A stretch of DNA of 64,000 bases, taken from Clostridiaceae bacterium. GTDB lineage: Bacteria > Bacillota > Clostridia > Lachnospirales > Lachnospiraceae. Shown piece by piece: positions 51,342 to 60,645 of this stretch. A model generated the notes under the pieces. That model was not told where the DNA came from, did not search any database, and saw nothing but the letters and a program-made list of their open reading frames with translations. Every line of letters begins with the position of its first letter. Within the stretch, counting starts at the first letter, position 1. The stretch lies in NCBI GenBank assembly GCA_902362865.1, contig CABIYE010000003.1, forward strand, positions 1-64,000, given 5' to 3'. The position numbers and the translations under genes are program-made.

Positions 51342-52736
51342 TTACTTTACCAACTGGTACAAGGCTTGCGCATAGATTTTTGCCGTTTTCATAAGGCTTT
51401 CTATATCTATATACTCATTTGCTTCATGTGCCAGCTCTGGTTCTCCCGGAAATACAGGGCCAAATGAAACGAAATTTTCCACATCACGGCAATACGTTCC
51501 TCCCCCAATTACAATTGGCTCTTCCCGCTGCCCGGTCATTTCATTGTATATTGTAAGAAGTGTCTGTACAAGCTCCGCCTCCTTAGGTACATAAAGAGAT
51601 GGTCTTTTCTGCCAGTATTCTGCCTCAAATCCATATTTTCTACAGTTTAGTTCAATCGTTTTCCAAACCATATCCAAATCTATATGGACCGGACAGCGCA
51701 CATCTATTTTTGCCTCGCATTGTCCGTCTTTCAGGTTCAATATACCAAGATTCATGCTCAGTTTTCCTGACAACTGATCCTCGCAGGCAATTCCCATATT
51801 TTTTCCTTCCCATCCGTCCGCAAACAATGCCTGCAGTGCTTCAAAATAGCGGCGTTCTTCTTCCGTAAGCGGCAGCTGACACAAAAAATCAACCATCGGA
51901 AGAATTGCATTGTCGCCCAGCCACGGTTGCATCGCATGTGCACTTACACCGCGGAACGAAAGAACCAGTCTTCCCTCTTCATATACCGGATTTTCTTTTT
52001 CCCTACAGCTCAGGAATTTCTCCCGCACACTGTCCAGTATTTCCTCTGTTCCTTTCAACCATACTTTCGCGCTGTTGGGAACTGCATTCACCACTGTGCC
52101 TGCTTCTATCCTTTCTACATGAAGCATGTTTCCTTCCGTTTCTTTCCATTCCTCCTGAATCTTAAAACGCAGGATTCCTTTCTCTGCATGAATAACCGAA
52201 AAAGACCCATCCGGTGAAAAACCCAGATCCGGCTGCTTTTCTCTCGTCAGATAATATTTTATACAGCGGTGGCCTGTCTCTTCATCGCATCCGATAATAT
52301 GACACACGTGATTCCTGATCGGAAGCCCGCTCTCCTTCACCGCCTTCATGGCATAAAGCGCTGCAACCATAGGCCCTTTGTCATCCACTGCGCCTCTTCC
52401 ATAAAGCTTTCCATCTTCCACCCACGGTTCAAATGGGGGGCGGCTCCACCCGTTGCCGGGTGGAACCACATCAATATGTGAAAGAATTCCTATTTCTTTT
52501 CCTGCATCCCCGAATCGGACTGACGCTGCATAACCGTCGTAGTCTCTGACTTCAAACCCCAGATTCTGCGACAAATCCATCACCTTGTCCAAGGCGGTTC
52601 TGATTTCCCGTCCAAAAGGCGCGCCTTCCTCTGCAGATTCCATATGAATCACACTGGGAACCTTTATAAGATTCTGTATTTCTTTTAATATATCCTCTTT
52701 ATACTGTTCAATCAACGTATTCAATATAGCTTCCAT
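51342..52736 (-). CDS. Sapep/PepV-type M20 dipeptidase
   Basis: A 464-residue M20 metallopeptidase. Metal ligands and catalytic residues: ILSHIDVVPPGNGW (first His and Asp), YGRGAVDDKGPMVAALYA (bridging Asp), IIGCDEETGHRC (general base Glu and ligand Glu), FSPDGSF (Asp), and a C-terminal His in ELAHEANEYIDI. The lid-domain insertion is typical of PepV. Hydrolyses dipeptides in the cytosol. Next to an OPT peptide transporter, so uptake and hydrolysis are probably linked. Confidence 0.93.
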   Translation of the reverse strand: MEAILNTLIEQYKEDILKEIQNLIKVPSVIHMESAEEGAPFGREIRTALDKVMDLSQNLGFEVRDYDGYAASVRFGDAGKEIGILSHIDVVPPGNGWSRPPFEPWVEDGKLYGRGAVDDKGPMVAALYAMKAVKESGLPIRNHVCHIIGCDEETGHRCIKYYLTREKQPDLGFSPDGSFSVIHAEKGILRFKIQEEWKETEGNMLHVERIEAGTVVNAVPNSAKVWLKGTEEILDSVREKFLSCREKENPVYEEGRLVLSFRGVSAHAMQPWLGDNAILPMVDFLCQLPLTEEERRYFEALQALFADGWEGKNMGIACEDQLSGKLSMNLGILNLKDGQCEAKIDVRCPVHIDLDMVWKTIELNCRKYGFEAEYWQKRPSLYVPKEAELVQTLLTIYNEMTGQREEPIVIGGGTYCRDVENFVSFGPVFPGEPELAHEANEYIDIESLMKTAKIYAQALYQLVK

Positions 52737-52755
52737 ATATTATAATACACCTCTG

Positions 52756-54444
52756 CTATTCTGTTGGTTTCTTCACCAACTTAAATGTATTTGTAAAGAA
52801 GGAAAACAGCGCAGAACCTGCAATCAGTCCGGCCGACAGTACATTCAGATTCTTTGTTCCTTCTTCGCCGAATATCTTCTCAATACCGAAACGTACTGCA
52901 AGGAAAATAAGTCCCGCAACGCCCGCAATTGGATTCGTAATCAACAAACCTGCCGCAAACATAATACCAATCTGCCTCTTTAATCCGCTAATTAACTGAA
53001 TTACGCCTCCCAGACACGCAAATATCAGGATATAGCGCAGGACTGCCGCATCAACTCCTGCTTCTATGGTAGATTTATAAACGGTCGCTACCGGCGGAAT
53101 CCGCCCTTCCATAAAATATGCTTTATAGAAAACAAATACTGCAACGATGGCAACACAAGCTCCCATAAGCTCTGCTAAATACTGCTGTTTTCTTCCTTCC
53201 AGTTCAAAGTCTTTGTTCTTTCCTTTTCCTCTCAGTATCCACCCCGTCTTCAGGTCATATCCCATATCTGCAAATGCAGGTCCTGTACATGCCGCGTATC
53301 CTGCAAGAAATGCCAGCGCTTCCGGTGGGAACCCAATGAACATTCCCAGAACCAGAAAGATAATAACCGTAGCCATTGCCGGGAAATACCCGGAATGCAT
53401 TGCAGAAATACCAACCAGAATTTCAGATACCAGCGCTGCAATCATAGCATAGATTACCCAGATAATTAATTTCGGAATACTCATTTCCGCAACCAACCCA
53501 CCGATAACTGCCATTACAATAGCTCCAATCGTATAAAGAATCATCCCCTTTATCAGAGCCTTGGACATATCTTCGGCAGATCTGGAAGTAACATATTCAT
53601 CCGGCTGTACCTCCTCTGCCTTGACACGCTTCGCCTCAGCCTGCTTTTTCTCACCTTTTTCCTTATATTTTTTACGAATCAGAATCGCTGACTGTATCAA
53701 AGCAACCAGACCTGCGCCAACCATTACGCCCTGGGGAACATAATAAGTACCCAGCGAGAACCCAAACCAGCTCTCCCAGTAGCCATTACAGATAAGACCA
53801 ATACAGAATGCTGTCAATGCAACAATATTTCCCAGTCCACAGACACCAATAATATCCATCGGAAGCCCAAAATAGGTTCCGGCAATTCCGGCAACAATGC
53901 CAGTTATTAACAGAACCGCTTTCTTACCAAGCTCTGCCGCCGCAAGAATCGTCTCTGCCGTGGCAATTCCGATAGGCCACGCCTCGTTTGCTCCCATAAG
54001 CGGTGTGTCAAACATCCAGTACATCATGGTAATGTCAATTAAAAATGCAATCACACCGCCAACTAAAATACCCGTACACATTTCCGGCCTGTCAAATACC
54101 CAGATAACGGATACACATACCATCAATACATTTCCAGCCCCAAAAGTAGCACAGGAAATCCCGGTCTCAATAATATTCTGTGTGTGGATGTTTTTAAACT
54201 GCCTTGTAAATTTCAGCGGAATCATTCCGATAATTACCGCAATCAACGCTCCGATAATGGATGAATTCGTACTAAGCCCAAACCTTACAATCAGTTCCAT
54301 GCCAATGATTGCCCCTACAATAGAAGTAAGGAAGATTACGATCATAATTGCCGGGCTAAATGTTTTTGGATGCTCCATTGAACAATAATAATTTATCAAT
54401 TCCTCATCATTTTTGAATTTTAATTTTCCTCTTTCTTCTGTCAT
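52756..54444 (-). CDS. OPT family oligopeptide transporter
   Basis: A 562-residue membrane protein with about 14 helices. Cytosolic N-terminus KFKNDEELINYYCSMEHPKTFSP, then TQNIIETGISCATFGAGNVL and the NEAWPIGIATAETI segment typical of OPT proteins, a Lys-rich central loop (about 260-285), and EALAFLAGYAACTGPAFADMGYDLKTGW. Substrate is likely small peptides, since a dipeptidase follows and two peptidase-like enzymes precede. GGGAGAGAAGCAT precedes the ATG. Confidence 0.9.
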   Translation of the reverse strand: MTEERGKLKFKNDEELINYYCSMEHPKTFSPAIMIVIFLTSIVGAIIGMELIVRFGLSTNSSIIGALIAVIIGMIPLKFTRQFKNIHTQNIIETGISCATFGAGNVLMVCVSVIWVFDRPEMCTGILVGGVIAFLIDITMMYWMFDTPLMGANEAWPIGIATAETILAAAELGKKAVLLITGIVAGIAGTYFGLPMDIIGVCGLGNIVALTAFCIGLICNGYWESWFGFSLGTYYVPQGVMVGAGLVALIQSAILIRKKYKEKGEKKQAEAKRVKAEEVQPDEYVTSRSAEDMSKALIKGMILYTIGAIVMAVIGGLVAEMSIPKLIIWVIYAMIAALVSEILVGISAMHSGYFPAMATVIIFLVLGMFIGFPPEALAFLAGYAACTGPAFADMGYDLKTGWILRGKGKNKDFELEGRKQQYLAELMGACVAIVAVFVFYKAYFMEGRIPPVATVYKSTIEAGVDAAVLRYILIFACLGGVIQLISGLKRQIGIMFAAGLLITNPIAGVAGLIFLAVRFGIEKIFGEEGTKNLNVLSAGLIAGSALFSFFTNTFKLVKKPTE

Positions 54445-54468
54445 ATGCTTCTCTCCCTTAGAATCCAG

Positions 54469-55533
54469 TTAGTACCCTGCCACACCAAGCTCTCTGCAGA
54501 TTTCTCTGACTCTTGGATGTTTATAAACACCATCCTCTTCAAACACTTCACCATCAAGAACAATCGTGGGCTTCAGGATTGTTCCATCCGTATGGCTTGG
54601 CGCATCCCACTTTTCAGCCAGAATAGACGCTCCCTGGCTTCCGATTCCAAATTCAATGCCTCCAAAAACTCGTTCATCTTCCACGATTCTTCCCGTTGGA
54701 GCCATCACTCCCGGATTAAATCCAAGAGAATAATGTGCTACTCGGTAAGACGCCGGATGATTATAGCTTGCCAGCCATTCACGGAAAATATCTGCGTCCC
54801 TGCCGCCTTCTACTTTCGTCACTACCCCATTTTCCACCGTTAGATATACCGGTGCTTTCAACAGTCCGATCTCTGCAGGCGGCCAAAGTGCGCCGTCAAA
54901 TACCAGTTTGCCATTAATCGTAGATTCCATGCAGTTCCAACTAATCTGCCCGCACATCATATTGGACTGTCCTTTTTCAATCGCTCTTCTTCCAGAATGA
55001 CGGACTTTTCTTCCCTGCATCTCACCGGTTAGATTTGTACCGTTCTTACTCAATATCTGAACCGTGTTTGCTTTTTCAATAATCTCTTTCATAGTCTCGC
55101 CCATTTTAATCACCAGATCGTAATCAACATTGGTAATGCATCTTACAATCATATCCACATCCATTCCCGTCAGGCAGGTATAACGGCAGCCACAGGATAA
55201 CGCCTTCTGCCACGACAGACAATGCTGCACATTCTTGTCCGCCAGCTCAATCCACACATCAGCTTCACACGCTGCTGCCTGTATCGGTACCGGCGGGTCT
55301 ATACAGGTTTCCTTTGCCGTAGAATACTCCGCTAATACCGGGATTGCGTCTACCGCATGGGCTGCTGCCGCAATTGCATTTGCCACCCGCATATCGGACG
55401 ACGTATCGGCTGTAATCAGCACCGTTTCTCCGGGTTTTGCAAGCATAACATCCGCAACTAATTTCATCGCACCTTTGTATAATTCATATTTCAAATATCC
55501 ATTCATTGGTTCAAATCCTAAACGAAGTTCCAT
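54469..55533 (-). CDS. M29/NicX-like metalloenzyme, tandem copy 1
   Basis: A 354-residue protein of the M29 aminopeptidase-like superfamily, which also includes 2,5-dihydroxypyridine dioxygenase (NicX). Conserved C-terminal metal region RIVEDERVFGGIEFGIGSQG and DAPSHTDGTILKPTIVLDGE (His and Asp ligands). The N-terminal half has GETVLITADTSSDMRVANAI. About half-identical by eye to the next gene upstream, and of equal length. Function probably peptidase or ring cleavage; context favours peptide use. TAGGAGGTGGAAGG precedes the ATG. Confidence 0.75.
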   Translation of the reverse strand: MELRLGFEPMNGYLKYELYKGAMKLVADVMLAKPGETVLITADTSSDMRVANAIAAAAHAVDAIPVLAEYSTAKETCIDPPVPIQAAACEADVWIELADKNVQHCLSWQKALSCGCRYTCLTGMDVDMIVRCITNVDYDLVIKMGETMKEIIEKANTVQILSKNGTNLTGEMQGRKVRHSGRRAIEKGQSNMMCGQISWNCMESTINGKLVFDGALWPPAEIGLLKAPVYLTVENGVVTKVEGGRDADIFREWLASYNHPASYRVAHYSLGFNPGVMAPTGRIVEDERVFGGIEFGIGSQGASILAEKWDAPSHTDGTILKPTIVLDGEVFEEDGVYKHPRVREICRELGVAGY

Positions 55534-55544
55534 CCTTCCACCTC

Positions 55545-56609
55545 CTAATATCCGGCCACTTTCATTCTACGGCACAATTCTCTTGCTTTTTCATCAAGAT
55601 AGACTCCATTTTCTTCAAATACAACCCCATCAAAAATAAGCGTCGGTTTTAAGATTGTTCCATCCGTATGGCTTGGCGCATCCCATTTTTCACCCATAAT
55701 TGCCGCTCCCTGGCTTCCAATACCAAATTCAATGCCGCCGAAAACTCGTTCATCCTCCACAATTCTTCCCGTCGGTGCCGTAACACCCGGGTTAAATCCA
55801 AGAGAATAATGCGCGAGGCGGTAGCTCGCCGGATCATTGTAAGACTCAATCCAGGATTTCATACGTGCCGCATCCTTTCCGCCTTCAATATTGGTAACCA
55901 CACCATTTTCGAGCGTCAGCTTGATATTATCTTGCAGAATGCAGATATCCGCCGGCGGCCAAAGGGCTCCGTCCAGCACCAGCGTCCCGTTAATCGTGGA
56001 TTCTAACGGACACCAGCTAATCTGTCCTCCTAGCATAAAAGGATATCCCTTAATCGTTCCCCGCTGTCCCGAATGGCGGACCTTTCTTCCACTCTGTCTG
56101 GCAACAAGATTGGTTCCGTTCGCACTTTTTACTTCAATTTTATCAACCTTTTCGATGGTTGCCTTCAAATATTCTCCAAATTCTATCATCGCATCATATT
56201 CCACATTTGCCACGCATCTTGTCAACATGTCCACATCAATTCCCGTCAAACACATATAGCGCACACCATTTTTAATCGCCGCCTGCCAAGACAATGTATG
56301 CTGAACCGTCTGATAAGCACATTCAAACCATACGTCTGCTTCCATTGCCGCCGCCTGTATCGGTTTTGGCGGATCAAGTAACGACACTGGCGCCGTGGGA
56401 TATGTAATACATACCGGAATCGCATCCAACGCATATGCTGCTGCTGAAAAAGCCTCCATTACCCGCCTGTCGCTGGAAGTATCTCCTGTCACCAATACGT
56501 TTTCACCGGGCTTTACAAGCATAACGTCTCTTAACAGCACCATTGCTCCTTTCCAGGTCTCATACGCCAAATACTCATCTCGCGGTTCAAATCCTAATCT
56601 TAATTCCAT
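55545..56609 (-). CDS. M29/NicX-like metalloenzyme, tandem copy 2
   Basis: A 354-residue paralogue of the preceding entry, 11 bp upstream of it. Shared blocks are MELRLGFEP, ALWPPA(D/E)I, SYNDPASYRLAHYSLGFNPG, RIVEDERVFGGIEFGIGSQG and DAPSHTDGTILKP. Metal-ligand candidates are kept in both, so both are probably active, perhaps as heteromers or with different specificities. Divergent from the LysR gene at 56,928. AAGGAGGAAGAGACT precedes the ATG. Confidence 0.75.
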   Translation of the reverse strand: MELRLGFEPRDEYLAYETWKGAMVLLRDVMLVKPGENVLVTGDTSSDRRVMEAFSAAAYALDAIPVCITYPTAPVSLLDPPKPIQAAAMEADVWFECAYQTVQHTLSWQAAIKNGVRYMCLTGIDVDMLTRCVANVEYDAMIEFGEYLKATIEKVDKIEVKSANGTNLVARQSGRKVRHSGQRGTIKGYPFMLGGQISWCPLESTINGTLVLDGALWPPADICILQDNIKLTLENGVVTNIEGGKDAARMKSWIESYNDPASYRLAHYSLGFNPGVTAPTGRIVEDERVFGGIEFGIGSQGAAIMGEKWDAPSHTDGTILKPTLIFDGVVFEENGVYLDEKARELCRRMKVAGY

Positions 56610-56927
56610 AGTCTCTTCCTCCTTTTCTGTAACTTCTTTCTATACACTCTATCTTTGATTTACTTCACAGAAAAAGGCGCGATTGTCAAAAAAGCAACCT
56701 CGCCTCCTACTATTTATCTTCAAATGACAGAAATGCACCTTCACTTTTCTAAATACACTGACTTGTTATTAAAATTGTATTTCTTATTTTCATTTTAATC
56801 TATGTTTTATCTGATTACAAATTATATATTTTTATATATTTATAAAGTGAATTTATGGTATAAAAAAGTAACAATTTGTTTTATAATTGTATAATACTTG
56901 GTAATCCTTGTTTCAAAGGAGGTTATT
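56610..56927. promoter_or_regulatory. Divergent control region of lysR and the peptide cluster
   Basis: An AT-rich gap of about 320 bp between divergent genes, the usual site for a LysR regulator to act. TATAAT-like boxes are seen near 56,880-56,895. AT-rich inverted stretches at about 56,820-56,850 (ATTATATATTTTTATATATTTAT) could be bound, but no single LysR box is certain. Confidence 0.45.
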
Positions 56928-57824
56928 ATGCTTGACTTTCGATTGTTAACTTTTCTAGATTTATGCCATACCAAAAATTATACCAAGACGGCCAAAAACC
57001 TGAACATTACGCAACCTGCTGTCTCACAGCATATCCGGTATCTGGAACAATATTACCACAGGAAATTGATTGTTTATCAAAACCGTCAATTTTCGCTGAC
57101 AAAAGAAGGAGAATATTTACTGAAAGAAATTTCACATCTTCATATTCTGTCTAATGCTATCCTGCAGAATATCCAGAATATTTCCGACGCAGATGAACTT
57201 CCTGTCATATCCATTGGTTCCAATCCAACTATAGGGGAATTTATCCTTCCGGGTCTGATATCTGCTTATTCAGCCCAGGAACCCACCTGCCGGATTCGCT
57301 CCTTTATCGGAACATCAAAAAAATTAGAACAGCAGCTCCACGACGGGATTATTGATTTCCTGATTTCCGACCAGATCGATTTCTGTCCGGAGCTTGAACG
57401 TCGCCTATTCTGCAGCGAGCCTATTTGCTGTGTATGCAATCCCGGACATCCACTAGCAGGAAAACACGTGTCACTGGCCCGGCTGACTTCTGAAAAAATT
57501 GTATACAGGAATCGTTCTTCCCATGCATATCAGATTCTCAAAGATTCCTTACAACGCCTGGGTTATGATTTGGATACATTCAATATTCCTTTTGAGGCCG
57601 GAAGTATGTACTCCATTATCCAGTATTTAAAAGAAGACCTTGCCATTTCCTTTCTATACCGGTGTGCTGTTAAAGAATACTTAAACAGCGGAGAACTTGC
57701 AGAAATCCATGTAACCGAAATGCATGATTCCATTGATTTTTTCTGTATTTTTCCACAGGCAGTCCATACGACTCCTGCCACCGAAGATTTCCTGCAGTTC
57801 TGTCTGAAACAGCAGAAATATTGA
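56928..57824 (+). CDS. LysR family transcriptional regulator
   Basis: A 298-residue regulator. The N-terminal winged helix is FLDLCHTKNYTKTAKNLNITQPAVSQHIRYLEQYY (about 9-43) and the C-terminal periplasmic-binding-like effector domain is PVISIGSNPTIGEFILP onward. ATG 56928 has AAAGGAGG 6 nt before it. Divergent from the M29-like/OPT/dipeptidase genes, which it probably controls. Confidence 0.92.
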   Translation: MLDFRLLTFLDLCHTKNYTKTAKNLNITQPAVSQHIRYLEQYYHRKLIVYQNRQFSLTKEGEYLLKEISHLHILSNAILQNIQNISDADELPVISIGSNPTIGEFILPGLISAYSAQEPTCRIRSFIGTSKKLEQQLHDGIIDFLISDQIDFCPELERRLFCSEPICCVCNPGHPLAGKHVSLARLTSEKIVYRNRSSHAYQILKDSLQRLGYDLDTFNIPFEAGSMYSIIQYLKEDLAISFLYRCAVKEYLNSGELAEIHVTEMHDSIDFFCIFPQAVHTTPATEDFLQFCLKQQKY

Positions 57825-57856
57825 ATCTTTTTATACAAGGATTTTTCAAGACAACA

Positions 57857-57887
57857 AAGGGCGCCGCATAAAACTCGCGGCGCCCTT
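57857..57887. terminator. Bidirectional terminator between lysR and adhE
   Basis: AAGGGCGCCGC (57857-57867) pairs perfectly with GCGGCGCCCTT (57877-57887), 9-nt loop. Confidence 0.85.
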
Positions 57888-57914
57888 CTTTGTGAGAAAA
57901 ACTTATGAGAAAAA

Positions 57915-60530
57915 CTATTTGCCATAATAGCATTTGAGATAAATGTCTTTCATTTCTTTCATCAACGGATATCTTGGATTTGCTCCGGTACACTGGTCAT
58001 TGAATGCCTGCTCTACCATATCATCCAATGTATCCAGGAAATACTGCTCGTCAATACCATATTCCTTGATGGATTTTTTAATGCCAATCTTTTCTTTCAG
58101 ATCTTCCAATTTTGCAAGGAAGTTTTCAAATACTTCTTCATCGGTTGCACCCTGGCATCCTGCGAAACGTCCTAATTCTGCGTATCTTGCAAGTGCATGT
58201 GGGTACTGATACTGTGAGAAGGTTCCCATCTTAGTCGGAACTTCTGCTGCATTGTATCTCATAACCTCTGTCAAAAGCACTGCATTTGCAACACCATGCG
58301 GCAAGTGATGGAATGCTCCCAGTTTATGAGCCATAGAATGGTTCAGTCCAAGGAATGCATTTGCAAAAGCCATACCTGCCATACAGGATGCATTTGCCAT
58401 CTTCTCTCTTGCAACTGGATCATTTGCCCCGTTTTCATATGCAGATGGCAGATAATCGAATACCATCTTCACAGCTTTCATAGCAAGACCATCTGTATAA
58501 TCTGTTGCCATGATAGATACATAAGCCTCAATCGCATGTGTCATAACATCAATACCAGAAGCGCTTGTCAGTCCTTTTGGCTGTGTCATCATATTGTCTA
58601 CGTCTACAATTGCCATATTCGGCAGCAATTCATAATCAGCAATCGGCCATTTTACACCAGTCTCAGCATCAGTGATGATTGCAAACGGCGTCACCTCAGA
58701 ACCTGTACCGGAGGATGTTGGAATTGCTACGAAGTAAGCTTTCTCGCCCATCTTAGGGAAGGTAAATACTCTCTTACGGATATCCATGAAATCCATAGCC
58801 ATATCTTCAAAGTTTGCTTCCGGATGCTCGTACATTACCCACATAATCTTTGCAGCATCCATAGCCGAACCGCCGCCAAGAGCGATAATCGTGTCAGGCT
58901 CAAAAGCTCTCATCTGATCCACACCTTTTTCTGCACACTGCAATGTCGGGTCCGGAGCAACTTCATAGAAGCATGTATGCTGAATTCCCATTTCATCCAA
59001 TTTTTCTTCAATCGGAGCAACGTATCCATTCTTATACAGGAAAGTATCTGTTACGATAAACGCTTTCTTCTTATGCATAACTGTTCCCAGTTCATCAAGC
59101 GCTACCGGCATACAGCCTTTCTTAAAGTAAACCTTCTCAGGTGTTCTAAACCACAGCATGTTTTCTCTCCTCTCTGCAACAGTCTTAATGTTAATCAAGT
59201 GTTTTACGCCCACGTTCTCAGATACAGAGTTTCCACCCCAGGAACCACATCCAAGCGTAAGAGACGGAGCCAGCTTGAAGTTATATAAGTCACCGATACC
59301 ACCATGAGAAGAAGGTGTGTTAATCAGAATACGGCATGTCTTCATTGCCGCTGCATGTTTTGCAATCTTTTCCTTCTCTGCCGGATGGATATACAGAGAT
59401 GCAGTATGACCGTATCCGCCGTCAGCTACAAGCTGTTCTGCCTTAGCAAGCGCCTCATCAAAAGTCTTCGCTCTGTACATTCCCAGTACCGGAGATAACT
59501 TCTCATGAGCAAATTCTTCAGAAATATCTACAGACTCAACCTCGCCAATCAGAATCTTTGTATTCTCCGGAACCTCTACACCTGCAAGCTTCGCAATCTC
59601 ATATGCAGATTTTCCAGGAATCTTATTATTCAAAGCGCCATTGATAATAATAGTCTTGCGGACTTTATCAAGTTCTTCACCTTTTTTCAGGAAATAGCAG
59701 CCACGATATGCAAACTCTTTCTTTACTTCATCATAAATGCTGTCCAATACAGTTACAGACTGCTCGGAAGCACAAATCATACCGTTATCAAATGTCTTAG
59801 AATGGATGATAGAGTTTACTGCCATCTTTACATCTGCCGTATCATCAATAATAACCGGTGTGTTACCAGCGCCAACGCCAAGTGCCGGTTTTCCTGAAGA
59901 GTAAGCAGCTTTAACCATTCCGGGACCGCCTGTTGCAAGAATAATATCTGCATCCTTCATAACTGTATTGGTAAGTTCCAGTGAAGGCGTATCAATCCAT
60001 CCAATGATTCCTTCCGGTGCCCCTGCCTTAACTGCCGCATCAAGAACAACCTTTGCTGCTGCAATTGTACATGCCTTTGCTGCCGGATGCGGACTGATAA
60101 TAATCGCATTTCTCGTCTTCAGACAAATCAATGTCTTAAAGATTGCTGTTGATGTCGGATTTGTCGTCGGAATAACTGCTGCCACGAGACCAATCGGCTC
60201 TGCAATCTTCTTAATTCCGTATGCAGCATCTTCCTCAATAACTCCACAGGTCTTCGTATTTTTGTAAGCATTGTAAATATATTCTGCTGCATAGTGATTC
60301 TTGATAACCTTATCTTCCACTACGCCGCGGCCGGTTTCTTCTACTGCCTGCTTTGCCAACGGAATTCGCATCTTATTGGCTGCCATGGCTGCTTCAAAGA
60401 AAATCTTATCCACCTGCTCCTGTGAATATGTTGCGAAAATCTTCTGCGCCTCGCGCATCGCTTTCATCTTCGCTTCGAGAGTCTCAACGCTGTCAACAAT
60501 CTCTGGTACTACTTCTTTCTTCTTTGCCAT
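57915..60530 (-). CDS. adhE: Bifunctional acetaldehyde-CoA/alcohol dehydrogenase
   Basis: An 871-residue AdhE turning acetyl-CoA to ethanol with two NADH. N-terminal aldehyde dehydrogenase domain (about 1-440) with VGAGNTPVIIDDTADV and catalytic Cys in DNGMICASEQSV. C-terminal iron alcohol dehydrogenase domain with GGGSAMDAAKIMWV and metal ligands in LNHSMAHKLGAFHHLPHG. Forms spirosomes. ATG 60530 (MAKKKEVVPE) has GTGGAGGAAAACATT upstream. A Rex-like site overlaps the promoter, so NADH/NAD+ control is likely. Confidence 0.97.
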   Translation of the reverse strand: MAKKKEVVPEIVDSVETLEAKMKAMREAQKIFATYSQEQVDKIFFEAAMAANKMRIPLAKQAVEETGRGVVEDKVIKNHYAAEYIYNAYKNTKTCGVIEEDAAYGIKKIAEPIGLVAAVIPTTNPTSTAIFKTLICLKTRNAIIISPHPAAKACTIAAAKVVLDAAVKAGAPEGIIGWIDTPSLELTNTVMKDADIILATGGPGMVKAAYSSGKPALGVGAGNTPVIIDDTADVKMAVNSIIHSKTFDNGMICASEQSVTVLDSIYDEVKKEFAYRGCYFLKKGEELDKVRKTIIINGALNNKIPGKSAYEIAKLAGVEVPENTKILIGEVESVDISEEFAHEKLSPVLGMYRAKTFDEALAKAEQLVADGGYGHTASLYIHPAEKEKIAKHAAAMKTCRILINTPSSHGGIGDLYNFKLAPSLTLGCGSWGGNSVSENVGVKHLINIKTVAERRENMLWFRTPEKVYFKKGCMPVALDELGTVMHKKKAFIVTDTFLYKNGYVAPIEEKLDEMGIQHTCFYEVAPDPTLQCAEKGVDQMRAFEPDTIIALGGGSAMDAAKIMWVMYEHPEANFEDMAMDFMDIRKRVFTFPKMGEKAYFVAIPTSSGTGSEVTPFAIITDAETGVKWPIADYELLPNMAIVDVDNMMTQPKGLTSASGIDVMTHAIEAYVSIMATDYTDGLAMKAVKMVFDYLPSAYENGANDPVAREKMANASCMAGMAFANAFLGLNHSMAHKLGAFHHLPHGVANAVLLTEVMRYNAAEVPTKMGTFSQYQYPHALARYAELGRFAGCQGATDEEVFENFLAKLEDLKEKIGIKKSIKEYGIDEQYFLDTLDDMVEQAFNDQCTGANPRYPLMKEMKDIYLKCYYGK

Positions 60531-60578
60531 AATGTTTTCCTCCACTAGAAATGTGTTGTTTTCTTTATCTTGGCTCCT

Positions 60579-60607
60579 AGTATAACCGCTTGTTAATTAT
60601 TTGTCAA
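60579..60607 (-). promoter_or_regulatory. adhE promoter with Rex-like site
   Basis: Minus strand TTGACA (60602-60607), a 17-bp spacer, TATACT (60579-60584). The promoter overlaps TTGACAAATAATTAACAA (60590-60607), which matches the Rex consensus except for two bases in one half. Confidence 0.7.
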
Positions 60608-60645
60608 TATGTTTTTGACATTTTTTTAACGATAATGTGAATTTT

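Noticed and set aside
58296..59288. Long plus-strand open frame (330 codons) opposite adhE
   Set aside because: His/Cys-rich antisense reading of a highly expressed gene; no domain and no RBS.
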